A DNA stretch of 64,000 nucleotides from Thalassovita autumnalis (GTDB lineage Bacteria; Pseudomonadota; Alphaproteobacteria; Rhodobacterales; Rhodobacteraceae): the NCBI RefSeq assembly GCF_001458255.1, contig NZ_CYSB01000005.1:62001-126000 (forward strand). Reading direction: 5' to 3'. Shown here in pieces: positions 51,406 to 61,931 of this stretch (position 1 is the first letter of the stretch; each line of letters opens with the position of its first letter). Made by a program: the position numbers and the translations under genes. The notes beneath the pieces were generated by a model. The model ran no database searches and was not told the origin of the DNA. It worked only from the letters and a program-made list of their open reading frames with translations.

Positions 51406-52026
51406 TCAAGGCGGCGGTGTCACACAGGCGGCAACGCTGCGGCGCAGTTCAGGCAGCAACTCCTGCTCAAACCAGGGATTTTTGCGCAGCCAGCCGGTGT
51501 TGCGCCAGGAGGGATGCGGCAGCAAAAACGTTGCAGGTGCATAGTCACGCCAGTGTCGGACATTTTCCGTGACGCTGGTTTTCAGCCCCAGATGGCCGCG
51601 GTGGGCATAGCCGCCGACCAGCACTGTCAGCTTCACCGCTGAAAGGGTGGTCATGACCCGGTCCTGCCAGGTTTCAGCACAGAGTTTTGGCGGCGGCAGG
51701 TCGGATCCTTTGGCGTCATAACCTGGGAAGCAGAAGGCCGCTGGCACACAGGCCAAAAGCGCCTGATCATGAAACGTGGCCCGGTCGATCCCCAGCCAAT
51801 CGCGCAGGCGATCCCCCGACCTGTCATCAAAGGGTCGGCCGCTTTCGTGAACCCGCAGTCCCGGGGCCTGTCCGGCGATCAGGATCCGCGCCTTGGGGTG
51901 GAACCAGGGCACAGGGCGCGGGCTATGGGCGGTTCGGGTGGCAGCAAAGCGCGGCGCGCAGAGACGACAGCGGGCGATCTCCTGCGGCAGGTCAGGCTGT
52001 GACGCTGCGGGCTTTTGCGGGGGCAT
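51406..52026 (-). CDS. Uracil-DNA glycosylase family protein
   Basis: Single-domain UDG-superfamily protein, 206 residues. Motif A is LIAGQAPGLRVHESGRPFDDRSGDRLRDWLG, recognised by GQAPG and PFDDRSG; the motif B region is LLPHPSWRNTGW. An N-terminal CRLC and further cysteines could hold an iron-sulfur cluster as in family 4/5 enzymes, but the usual four-cysteine spacing is not clear. It may be a repair enzyme for uracil or another damaged base. It diverges from sseB across 96 bp. Confidence 0.85.
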   Translation of the reverse strand: MPPQKPAASQPDLPQEIARCRLCAPRFAATRTAHSPRPVPWFHPKARILIAGQAPGLRVHESGRPFDDRSGDRLRDWLGIDRATFHDQALLACVPAAFCFPGYDAKGSDLPPPKLCAETWQDRVMTTLSAVKLTVLVGGYAHRGHLGLKTSVTENVRHWRDYAPATFLLPHPSWRNTGWLRKNPWFEQELLPELRRSVAACVTPPP

Positions 52027-52122
52027 CGGGATATCTGTCCTTGCTCAGCTCTTGCCCTAAGCTGGCGCGCAGGCTACCGCAGGGCAAGCCCGAATTGCGC
52101 AACGAGTGTCAGGAAGCCCGAG

Positions 52123-52926
52123 ATGACAAACGCCCCCACTGATCAGACCGCACTGGACCTCGCCCATGCTGCCATGTTGGCGGATGAAAGCGATGACACT
52201 GCACGGCTGCGGTTTTACGAGCGTCTGGCCGATAGCGAGATGTTTCTGCTGCTGGCAGAAGAACCGGTTGATGACAATGTGACGCCCGAGCTGTTTGAGG
52301 TCTCCGACGATCGCTTCGTGCTGATCTTTGACCGCGAAGACCGGCTGGCGCAATTCGTTGGCCGCGAAGCGCCCTATGCAGCGCTGTCGGGGCGGATGAT
52401 CGCCTCGATCCTGGCCGGGCAGGGGATTGGTCTGGGGGTGAACCTTGAGGTGGCGCCATCGTCGATCTTGATCCCGTCCGAGGCGGTGGTCTGGCTGGAT
52501 CAGACCCTGGGGCAAACCCCTGAAGAGGCTGAGGCGCGGATCGAAGAGATTGGCCGCCCCATGGGGCTGCCTGAGGCGCTGCTGACCGCGTTGGATGCGA
52601 AACTGGCTACCGCCACCGGGCTGGCCCATTCGGCCTATCTGGCAGGCGCCACCTATGAGGGCGGCGCGCGCAACCACCTGTTGGCCTTTATCGATGCGGT
52701 GCCCGCCGCCGAAGGGGCGCTGGCGCAGGCGGTGTCTGAGGCGCTGACCTTTTCGGGGATTGAGGCCGGTGCGCTGGATGTCAGCTTCCTGCGGGCCAGT
52801 GATCCGCTGGCGGCGAAACTGGCGCAATGGGGGCTGCGGTTTGACCTGCCGCAGCACGAAGAGGCACAGGAAGTGGGGCTGTCAGCCCCCGGTTCTGACC
52901 CCGAGAAGCCGCCGATCCTGCGCTGA
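52123..52926 (+). CDS. SseB family protein
   Basis: 267-residue cytoplasmic protein of the SseB family (N-terminal SseB domain, about residues 5-125: TALDLAHAAMLADESDDTAR and RFYERLADSEMFLLL). The C-terminal half matches the SseB_C type (AHSAYLAGATYEGGARNHLL). Function is unknown; Escherichia coli SseB has been linked to serine sensitivity. It starts with ATG 52123 after AGGAAG. A GAGTATTT repeat and a strong terminator follow. Confidence 0.85.
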   Translation: MTNAPTDQTALDLAHAAMLADESDDTARLRFYERLADSEMFLLLAEEPVDDNVTPELFEVSDDRFVLIFDREDRLAQFVGREAPYAALSGRMIASILAGQGIGLGVNLEVAPSSILIPSEAVVWLDQTLGQTPEEAEARIEEIGRPMGLPEALLTALDAKLATATGLAHSAYLAGATYEGGARNHLLAFIDAVPAAEGALAQAVSEALTFSGIEAGALDVSFLRASDPLAAKLAQWGLRFDLPQHEEAQEVGLSAPGSDPEKPPILR

Positions 52927-52937
52927 TGCAGTGACAT

Positions 52938-52960
52938 GAGTATTTAGGAAACAGTGAAAG
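52938..52960 (+). repeat. GAGTATTT intergenic repeat, copy 5
   Basis: GAGTATTTAGGAAA, CAG, TGAAAG starting 12 bp after the sseB stop, followed at 52981 by a GC-rich terminator hairpin. Confidence 0.65.
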
Positions 52961-52980
52961 CGCTTTTGCGGTTTCTTAAG

Positions 52981-53010
52981 CGGGGGGCAGGGCCCCCCGT
53001 TCTTTTGTTT
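52981..53010 (+). terminator. Intrinsic terminator of sseB
   Basis: CGGGGGGC (52981-52988), loop AGG, GCCCCCCG (52992-52999), then TTCTTTTGTTT. It abuts the stop of the converging ghrA gene. Confidence 0.9.
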
Positions 53011-53938
53011 AGTAGCCAGCGCCGCGATCCACGAGGAAGCGCAGCGGTTCCCCCGCCTCAGCCCGCTGAATGTTGTCGGCGATGATCTCTGCCGCGGTTC
53101 CCGGTCGGGTTTCCGCCGCTATATGCGGGGTGACCGTGACCTTGGGGTGGGACCAATAGGGGTCCTCGGCAGGAAGAGGTTCAACCCGGAACACATCCAA
53201 CGTGGCCCGTGCAATCTGGCCACTGTCCAGCGCCGCCAGGAGCGCGGCATCATCGATCAGCGGTCCCCGGCCGGGGTTGATGATATAGGCACCCTTCGGC
53301 ATCAGCGCCAAACTCTCAGCATTGATCACGTTTTCTGTGCCGGCCGTCAGGGGCAGGAGCAATACCAGAATCTGTGCCGTCGACAGCGCCTGTTTCAGAC
53401 CCGCCTCACCCGAAAGGCAGGTGATGCCATCGATCTCTTTCTGGGTGCGGCTCCAGCCGGTGACGGGGAAGCCCAGCCCTGCAATGGCCTGCGCACAGGC
53501 GCCGCCCAATTCACCGATGCCCAAAACGGTCACCGGCCGGTCACGCGACAGCGGCGGCAGATGCTTGTCCCAAACGCCGGCCTGACGTTCGAGGTTATAG
53601 TCAATGTCCAGATGATGGCGCAGCACATGGCCGGTGACCCATTCCACCATGCCCTGCGTCAGGCCGAAATCCACCATGCGCGCCAGCGGCTGGGTCAGGG
53701 TCTGATTGCCAACGATTGCCTCGACCCCCGCCCAGAGGTTCAGCACCGCCTTGCAGCGGGTGTAGGGGGTGAAATCCTGCAGCGTCGAGTTTGGCGCATA
53801 GACGATATAGTCGACCAAGTCTGGGGCGAAATTCTGTTGCAGGTCAACCTGCAGCCCGGCGTCGTCGAAGGCTTTGCGCAGGGCGGGGGCGTAGCTGTCC
53901 CAGCGTTCGGGCAGGGCGGCGAAGAGGACGTTGATCAT
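53009..53938 (-). CDS. ghrA: Glyoxylate/hydroxypyruvate reductase A
   Basis: D-2-hydroxyacid dehydrogenase reducing glyoxylate or hydroxypyruvate with NAD(P)H; 309 residues. The Rossmann motif is TVLGIGELGGACAQAIAGLG, followed by GWSRTQKEIDG (the Ser-Arg pair favours NADPH). Catalytic Arg is in YIINPGRGPLIDDAAL, Glu in TLDVFRVEPLP and His in VTVTPHIAAETRPG. The VOC gene precedes it with a 4-bp ATGA overlap, so they form one transcript. Confidence 0.92.
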   Translation of the reverse strand: MINVLFAALPERWDSYAPALRKAFDDAGLQVDLQQNFAPDLVDYIVYAPNSTLQDFTPYTRCKAVLNLWAGVEAIVGNQTLTQPLARMVDFGLTQGMVEWVTGHVLRHHLDIDYNLERQAGVWDKHLPPLSRDRPVTVLGIGELGGACAQAIAGLGFPVTGWSRTQKEIDGITCLSGEAGLKQALSTAQILVLLLPLTAGTENVINAESLALMPKGAYIINPGRGPLIDDAALLAALDSGQIARATLDVFRVEPLPAEDPYWSHPKVTVTPHIAAETRPGTAAEIIADNIQRAEAGEPLRFLVDRGAGY

Positions 53939-54345
53939 GTGGCAAACACCCCGGCCATATCTGCAAATCCTTTGATCTCAATCGGGTTGCCGGCGGGATC
54001 GTGGAAGAACATGGTGTTCTGCTCCCCGGGCTCACCAGCAAAGCGGGTGGTGGGGGCGATGGTGAAGGCGACACCGGCGGCGGTCAGTTTTTCGGCCAGG
54101 GTCTGCCATTGATCGGTTGGCAGGATCACCCCCAGATGCGGCATCGGCACCATATGCTCGCCCACTTTGCCGGTGTTGGCGGTGGCGATAACAGGGCCCA
54201 GGTGCAGGCTGATCTGATGGCCGAAGAAATTGAAATCGACCCATGTTTCAGTGCTGCGGCCCTCGGTGCAGCCCAGGAGGTCGCCGTAAAACGCGCGGGC
54301 CTTGTCGAGGTCATCGACGTGATAGGCGAGGTGGAAAATACTCAT
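53935..54345 (-). CDS. VOC family (glyoxalase/dioxygenase-like) protein
   Basis: 136-residue vicinal-oxygen-chelate protein from the ATG at 54345 (MSIFHLAYHVDDLDKARAFY); the longer frame to 54438 runs into the LysR promoter region. The two beta-alpha-beta-beta modules carry metal-ligand candidates in FHLAYHVDDL, ISLHLGPV, MPHLGVIL and FFHDPAGNPIEIKGF. It is coupled to ghrA, so a role in 2-oxo or 2-hydroxy acid metabolism is plausible but unproven. It faces a LysR gene. Confidence 0.85.
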   Translation of the reverse strand: MSIFHLAYHVDDLDKARAFYGDLLGCTEGRSTETWVDFNFFGHQISLHLGPVIATANTGKVGEHMVPMPHLGVILPTDQWQTLAEKLTAAGVAFTIAPTTRFAGEPGEQNTMFFHDPAGNPIEIKGFADMAGVFAT

Positions 54346-54452
54346 CAAAGCGTCCCTTTGTTCGTCGGTGCAATGTTGCTTGGGCACAGGAATAGCGGAG
54401 GCGGTTGTAAAAAGGCTAGCTTGTTTTTGTGACTTCAAACATAAGGTTTTCT

Positions 54453-55289
54453 ATGGATTTGAGATTTGTGGAAACCCTGATTGCCGCCGTGGATGAGACC
54501 TCACTTGCCGCCGCCGCGCGGCGTCTTGGCGTGACCCCCGCCGCCGTGGCGCAGCGCGTGGAGGCGCTGGAAACTGAGCTGCAGGTGCCGCTGCTGATCC
54601 GGTCCGGGCGCGGCATGGCGGCAACGCCGGAGTGTGAGGCCCTGCTGCCGGAGCTGCGCAAGCTGGTGTCAATCCGGGCAGGTCTGGGCCAGGTTTTGGC
54701 GCAGGATCAGCTGGTGGGGCCATTGCGCCTTGGGCTGATTTCGACCGCGCTGGGGGATCATGCGGCGGATCTGGTGCAGGGGTTGAAACAGGCCGCGCCT
54801 GAGGTGGATCTGACGCTGAGCCCGGGTGCCTCAGCCGAGTTGTATGATGCCTTTGAAGCCGGTCGGCTGGAGGCGGCGCTGATCGTTGCCCCGCCTTTTG
54901 TCCTGCCCAAAACCATGCGCTTTGATGTCATGGCTGAACAACGTCTTGGCCTGTTGCAGCCGCGCGGGGGCGAGGTGGACCTGCCCTTCCTGCTGTATGC
55001 GCGGGCGGCCTGGGGTGGGGCGGCCTGCCATCGGCTGTTGCAGCAGCGGTTTGGCGCCCCACGGGTGCTGTGCGAAATGGATGCTTTGGAAACCATTGCC
55101 CAACTGGTTGAGGATGGCGTTGGCCGCGCCGTTGTGCCGGAATGGGCCGGATTGCAGCGCCGCCACCCTGATGCGCAGTTCACTCCCTTGGGCGGGGCGA
55201 CCCGGCAGGTTGGGCTGCTGTCCTGGCAGCGCGACAGCCGCCGCCCGGTGCAGCAGGTGTTGCGGCAGGTGTTGGGGATCAGCGGTTAA
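54453..55289 (+). CDS. LysR family transcriptional regulator
   Basis: 278-residue regulator from the ATG at 54453 (AAGG 6 bp upstream); a GTG at 54429 would add eight residues. The winged helix-turn-helix is at about residues 3-60: MDLRFVETLIAAVDETSLAA, RRLGVTPAAVAQRVEALE. The effector domain starts near residue 88 (VGPLRLGLISTALGD). It diverges from the VOC-ghrA pair with 107 bp between starts, so it probably controls that pair; the effector is unknown. Confidence 0.9.
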   Translation: MDLRFVETLIAAVDETSLAAAARRLGVTPAAVAQRVEALETELQVPLLIRSGRGMAATPECEALLPELRKLVSIRAGLGQVLAQDQLVGPLRLGLISTALGDHAADLVQGLKQAAPEVDLTLSPGASAELYDAFEAGRLEAALIVAPPFVLPKTMRFDVMAEQRLGLLQPRGGEVDLPFLLYARAAWGGAACHRLLQQRFGAPRVLCEMDALETIAQLVEDGVGRAVVPEWAGLQRRHPDAQFTPLGGATRQVGLLSWQRDSRRPVQQVLRQVLGISG

Positions 55290-55298
55290 GGCAATCCC

Positions 55299-56438
55299 CT
55301 AGCGGGGGCGATGGACATGGGCGCTTTGCACCAGACCAAAGGCGCCCAGCAGCACCAGCATCGACGAGCCACCATAGCTGACCAGCGGCAGCGGCACGCC
55401 CACAACGGGCGCCATGCCCATCACCATCGACATGTTCACCGCAAAGAACAGGAAGAAGGTCACCCCGATCCCCAGGATCAGCAGCGACGAGAAGCGATCG
55501 CGGTTGGCAACGGCCGAGGCGACGCAGAAGATGATGATCAGCACATAGAGCACCAGGAGGGAGACTGCGCCGATGAAGCCAAACTCCTCCGCCAGGGTGG
55601 TGAAGATGAAGTCAGTGTGTTTTTCCGGCAGGAAGTTCAGCCGGGACTGCGTGCCCTGCATAAAACCGCGGCCGGTCCAACCGCCTGAGCCAAGCGCAAT
55701 CTTGGACTGGGTGATATGATAGCCGGCGCCCAACGGATCACTGGCGGGATCCAGAAAGGTATCGATGCGGCGGTACTGGTAATCTTTCAGCAGTTGCCAC
55801 TGGGTGCCACGGGTCTGAAACACGGCTGTCACCAGACCAATGCCAATGCCGATAACGGCAGTGAAATAGCCCCAATGCACCCCGGCAAAGAACATCACAG
55901 CCGCACCACCAAAGACCAGCAGGAGCGACGTGCCAAGGTCCGGCTGGTTCAGCACCAGCGCCGTGGGCAGCAGGATCAGGAACAGCGGCACCGCCACCCA
56001 GATCGGGTGGGAAACCTTTTTCATCGGCAGCCAATCGTAATAGGCGGCCAAAAGCATCACCAAGGTGATCTTCGCCATCTCAGAGGGCTGCAACCGCATG
56101 AAGCCCAGATCGATCCAGCGCTGCGCGCCCATCCCGACAGAACCAAAGAACTCCACAAACAGCAGCAGCGCCAGTGAGGCCAGATAGGCCACGCCCGCCA
56201 CGTTGCGCCAGAACCAGATCGGCACCATGGCCACCACGAACAGCACAGCCATGCCAAGGCCGAACCGTTTCATCTGCGCCTCTGCCCAGGGTTGGAAGGA
56301 CCCGCCCGCAACTGAGTAGAGCATCAGGAACCCGACCGAACAGACCGCCGTCAGCAACAGGATCAGCGGCCAGTTCAGGTAAAGCACCTTGCGCAGGCCC
56401 GAGGGCACGGTTTTGACGGCATACTCAAGATAACTCAT
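55299..56438 (-). CDS. rodA: Rod shape-determining protein RodA
   Basis: SEDS-family glycan polymerase of the elongasome, 379 residues, ten helices. Signature regions are MGAQRWIDLGFMRLQPSEMAKI, LNQPDLGTSLLLV, and GRGFMQGTQSRLNFLPEKHTDF, given by its part FLPEKHTDFIFTTLAEEFG, which holds the catalytic Asp region. GVPLPLVSYGGSSML is near the C-terminus. It is last in the mreB-mreC-mreD-mrdA-rodA operon and overlaps mrdA by 4 bp. Confidence 0.96.
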   Translation of the reverse strand: MSYLEYAVKTVPSGLRKVLYLNWPLILLLTAVCSVGFLMLYSVAGGSFQPWAEAQMKRFGLGMAVLFVVAMVPIWFWRNVAGVAYLASLALLLFVEFFGSVGMGAQRWIDLGFMRLQPSEMAKITLVMLLAAYYDWLPMKKVSHPIWVAVPLFLILLPTALVLNQPDLGTSLLLVFGGAAVMFFAGVHWGYFTAVIGIGIGLVTAVFQTRGTQWQLLKDYQYRRIDTFLDPASDPLGAGYHITQSKIALGSGGWTGRGFMQGTQSRLNFLPEKHTDFIFTTLAEEFGFIGAVSLLVLYVLIIIFCVASAVANRDRFSSLLILGIGVTFFLFFAVNMSMVMGMAPVVGVPLPLVSYGGSSMLVLLGAFGLVQSAHVHRPR

Positions 56439-58378
56439 GCGCGGTCACTTTCCCGCTTGAGGAACTCACGCCGTTCGCGGCGCAGCCGTTCCTGCTGGGC
56501 CTTCACCTTGGAACGTGCGGCTTTCGGGTAGGCCTCCAGTGGCGGTTCGCCGTCGTAAAGGGCCTGTAGCGTGATGTCGCGTGCAATCGGCGCTGCCGCG
56601 GTTGAGCCACCGCCGCCATGTTCAACAACCACGGCCACGGCAAACTTGGGGTCTTTATAGGGGGCGAAGTTCACAAACAGCGCATGGTCGCGGCGTTCCC
56701 AAGGCAGATCCTCGTTCCGGGTCACCCCACGGCGGCGTTCCTCGGCGGTGATGTTTCGGACCTGGCTGGTGCCGGTCTTGCCGGCAAGGCGCAACTCATC
56801 CTCAATGATCCGCGATCCATAGGCGGTGCCCTTGCGGTGGTTGGAAACCGAATACATTGCGCGGCGGACCAGCCGTAGGTGTTCAGGGTTCACGTCCAGT
56901 TCCGCGTCCGAGGGCATCGGCTGCTCCACCCCGTCGATCGATTTCACCAGACGCGGGGCCAGGGCGCGGCCTGTTGCCATGCGCGCGGTCATCACCGCCA
57001 GCTGGATCGGGGAGGCCAGCACGTAGCCCTGCCCGATGGAGGCGTTGACAGTATCGCCCACCACCCAATCCTGACCGTAGGTTTCCAGCTTCCAGTCCTT
57101 CGTAGGGGCGCGGCCACGGGCGATGGCGGACATCGGGATGTCATAACGTTCCCCAAGGCCCAGCTTGCGCGCCATTTCCGAGATCTTTTCGATACCGACC
57201 CGCAGCGCCAGATCGTAATAATAAACGTCGCAGCTTTCGCGTAGCGAGGTTAGCAGATCCACCTGCCCGTGTCCGGCACGTTTCCAGCAGTGGAAACGGC
57301 GGTTGGAGATTTCCATATGGCCGGGGCAGTAGACGGTTTCATCGGGGGTGACTTCCCCGGCCTCCAGCGCGGCCAGAACGGTGACCATCTTGAAGGTGGA
57401 GCCGGGTGGGTAGAGACCCTGCACCGCCTTATTGGCCAGCGGGCGGTATTTGTTTTCTGTCAGGTCGCGGTAGTCTTTGACGGAAATGCCGCGCACAAAC
57501 AGGTTGGGGTCAAAGCTTGGCGCGGAGGCCGCACAAAGGATATCGCCGCTTTCGCAGTCCATCACCACGGCGGCAGCACTTTCGCGGCCCAGCCGCGCCT
57601 GCACATAGTTCTGCAGCCGGTGATCGATGGTCAGCTGCAGGTTGGCGCCCGGCTGGCCCTCACGGCGATTCAGCTCACGCATTTCGCGCCCGGCGGAGTT
57701 CACCTCAACCTGTTTATTGCCGGCTTTACCGCGCAGGGAATCCTCCAGCTTGGCCTCAACCCCCACTTTGCCGATCTGAAAGCGCGGGATCAGCAGCAAC
57801 TGGTCCGGAGCATCGATTTTTGACAGGTCATAATCAGAGACCGGGCCAACATAGCCCGCGACATGGGCCATGTCCGGGCCCAGCGGGTATTGCCGGGACA
57901 GGCCAACCTCGGGCGTGATGCCGGGCAGGGCGGGGGCGTTGACGGCGACGCGGCTGATCGCCTCCCAGCTGACACGATCGGCCAATGTCACCGGGCGGAA
58001 GGGCGCATTCTGCGAGATTTCCTTGCGCGCCTTGGCCAGTTCATCGGGGTCCAGCTCAATCAGATTGGCCAGACGGGCAATCACCTGTTCGACGTCGCCT
58101 GCGTCCTCGGGCACTAGAACAATGCGGTAGCTGGGTTCGTTTTTGGCGATCACCGCACCGTTGCGGTCAAACATCTCACCGCGGGCAGGCGGCAGGAGGC
58201 GCACCTTGACGCGGTTTTCCTCCGCCAGCAGGCGGAACTCATCTGCCTGATCCACCTGCATGTAGCGCATCCGCATGGCCAGCACGCCACCAAAGGCCAG
58301 CTGGGCACCGCCCAGCAGCAGGGCGCGGCGGGTGATGCGGCGGGCGCTGTCGGCGCTATCGCGATTGTTGCGCTTCAT
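56435..58378 (-). CDS. mrdA: Penicillin-binding protein 2
   Basis: Class B transpeptidase of lateral-wall synthesis, 647 residues. An N-terminal membrane helix (about residues 17-35) precedes the dimerisation domain. The active-site serine is in LYPPGSTFKMVTVL, the SxN-equivalent motif is SCD in LRESCDVYYYDLAL, and the KTG motif is RLAGKTGTSQV. It is coupled to mreD and rodA by 4-bp overlaps on both sides. Confidence 0.96.
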   Translation of the reverse strand: MKRNNRDSADSARRITRRALLLGGAQLAFGGVLAMRMRYMQVDQADEFRLLAEENRVKVRLLPPARGEMFDRNGAVIAKNEPSYRIVLVPEDAGDVEQVIARLANLIELDPDELAKARKEISQNAPFRPVTLADRVSWEAISRVAVNAPALPGITPEVGLSRQYPLGPDMAHVAGYVGPVSDYDLSKIDAPDQLLLIPRFQIGKVGVEAKLEDSLRGKAGNKQVEVNSAGREMRELNRREGQPGANLQLTIDHRLQNYVQARLGRESAAAVVMDCESGDILCAASAPSFDPNLFVRGISVKDYRDLTENKYRPLANKAVQGLYPPGSTFKMVTVLAALEAGEVTPDETVYCPGHMEISNRRFHCWKRAGHGQVDLLTSLRESCDVYYYDLALRVGIEKISEMARKLGLGERYDIPMSAIARGRAPTKDWKLETYGQDWVVGDTVNASIGQGYVLASPIQLAVMTARMATGRALAPRLVKSIDGVEQPMPSDAELDVNPEHLRLVRRAMYSVSNHRKGTAYGSRIIEDELRLAGKTGTSQVRNITAEERRRGVTRNEDLPWERRDHALFVNFAPYKDPKFAVAVVVEHGGGGSTAAAPIARDITLQALYDGEPPLEAYPKAARSKVKAQQERLRRERREFLKRESDRA

Positions 58379-58914
58379 AGCTTATGCCCCCATGCATCCA
58401 CTTCGCCAGGGGCCACGCGGCGCACCCCAAAAGCAAAATGCGCTAGCGCGGCCACGGCGGGGTAACAGATTACGGACATGACCAGCTGGATCAGGGTCAG
58501 CCCCATCGGGGCCTGTGGCACGGCGGTCAGCGTCAGCACCAGACGGAAGGCCAGCATCACCGCCAGCAGGGTTGAGGCCACGGTCAGCCATTCCACCGCA
58601 AACCCCTGATCGCGCAGCAGGCGGGATCGTTTTTTCAAGGTTTGCACGGCGATCACCACCAGGGCAGCCATCAGTCCAGGGGGGCGTTGAAGCATCAGAT
58701 CCGCCATCAGGGCGATTAGCCCAACCAGATAGGCGGGCACGTAATCCGGGCGGCGCAGGGCCCAGGCAAAGCTGATCAGCAAGACCAGATCCGGGCCGGT
58801 CCAGCGCCGGGGTGTGGTTTCAAGGGGCAGCAGTTGGAAAAAGATCACCGCCAGCGTGAGCGCGGCAAAGGCGCATTGCATCACCCAGGGTTTGGTCGGG
58901 GCGCTGTCGCTCAT
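58375..58914 (-). CDS. mreD: Rod shape-determining protein MreD
   Basis: 179-residue inner-membrane protein with five hydrophobic segments. Sequence similarity is weak, as usual for MreD, but LVLLISFAWALRRPDYVPAYLVGLIALMADLMLQRPPG fits the family (core: RRPDYVPAYLVGLIALMADL). Placement between mreC and mrdA with 4-bp overlaps on both sides makes the call firm. Confidence 0.9.
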   Translation of the reverse strand: MSDSAPTKPWVMQCAFAALTLAVIFFQLLPLETTPRRWTGPDLVLLISFAWALRRPDYVPAYLVGLIALMADLMLQRPPGLMAALVVIAVQTLKKRSRLLRDQGFAVEWLTVASTLLAVMLAFRLVLTLTAVPQAPMGLTLIQLVMSVICYPAVAALAHFAFGVRRVAPGEVDAWGHKL

Positions 58915-59825
58915 TGGCTGACCTCCCCTTCCTCCGCTTCGGTGTCCGCCCGCGCTAGCGGCGCACCGCCGGGGGTGATCAGGGCACCGGGATCGCTGAT
59001 CAGCGGTGCCGCCTGATTGCGCAGCACGCGCAGGAATTTCAGCCGCTCATAATCTGCCGACAGGCGCACCCGCAGCCGGCCCGAAGGATCTTCGGCCAGG
59101 TGGCCCACCAGAACGCCGGCGGGAAACACACCGCCATCACCTGAGGTGATCACCCGGTCACCGGCGCGCACCAGATCGCCGTTTTCAAGGAAGGTGATCA
59201 AGGGTGCGGCGGTGTTGTCACCGCTGAGGATCGCCTGTTGGCCTGAGGGCTGGATGGTGATCGGGATCTGGCTGGAGGTATCGGTCAGCAGGATCACCCG
59301 CGCAGTGTTCGGCCCCACACCAGAGATGCGACCGACCAGACCAATGCCATCCATCGTGGCCCAGCCATCCAGGATCCCGTCGCGCGCGCCGACGTTCAGC
59401 AGCACCGATTGGCGGAAGGGCGAACCGCTGTCGGCCAGCACCACACCGGTCACATAGGTCAGTCGCGGGTCCAGCCGTACGTTGTTCAAATCCAGCAGCC
59501 GTGCGTTTTCCTGCTCCAGCTGCTGCGCGGCCTCTTTCCAGGCTTTCATCTGCTGCAGCTCGCTGCGCAGTTCCTGGTTCTGCTCAACAATGCGCTGATA
59601 ACTTTGAAAGTCACGCACCAGATTGACCATGCCGGTGACCGGCGCCATCGCCCAGTCAAAGGACGGCACCACCTTATCAACAACCTGCGCGCGGAACCGT
59701 TCCACGCGTGGGCTGTCGATACGCCAGAGGATGAACAGGCCGATCAGACACAGGATCAGGACCCCTGTCAGCAAACGCTTCAGCGGTCCCAGATAGTCTT
59801 CGCTCTGTGAACGGTCCTTGGCCAA
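58911..59825 (-). CDS. mreC: Rod shape-determining protein MreC
   Basis: 304-residue bitopic scaffold linking MreB to PBP2: one membrane helix (about residues 15-34), a coiled coil (about 70-105, rich in Q, E and L), and the beta-domain (VTGVVLADSGSPFRQSVLLN, DGIVGRISGVG-type segment, ITSGDGGVFPAGVLVG). The start is TTG 59825 (reads MAKDRSQSEDYLGPL when initiated), with AAGGGGG 4 bp upstream held in a hairpin. It lies 31 bp after mreB. Confidence 0.94.
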   Translation of the reverse strand: MAKDRSQSEDYLGPLKRLLTGVLILCLIGLFILWRIDSPRVERFRAQVVDKVVPSFDWAMAPVTGMVNLVRDFQSYQRIVEQNQELRSELQQMKAWKEAAQQLEQENARLLDLNNVRLDPRLTYVTGVVLADSGSPFRQSVLLNVGARDGILDGWATMDGIGLVGRISGVGPNTARVILLTDTSSQIPITIQPSGQQAILSGDNTAAPLITFLENGDLVRAGDRVITSGDGGVFPAGVLVGHLAEDPSGRLRVRLSADYERLKFLRVLRNQAAPLISDPGALITPGGAPLARADTEAEEGEVSQ

Positions 59826-59829
59826 GGTA

Positions 59830-59853
59830 CCCCCTTTTCAGGAAAAGGTGGGG
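59830..59853 (-). promoter_or_regulatory. Hairpin covering the mreC ribosome-binding site
   Basis: In the mreB-mreC gap the minus strand reads CCCC-A-CCTTTTC, then CT, then GAAAAGGGGG. This folds into a 9-10 bp stem with one bulged A. The 3' arm contains the whole Shine-Dalgarno sequence of mreC, whose start is TTG. Confidence 0.6.
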
Positions 59854-59856
59854 AGG

Positions 59857-61914
<2,058 letters not shown>

Positions 61915-61931
61915 GGATCAGCGACCCGCGA

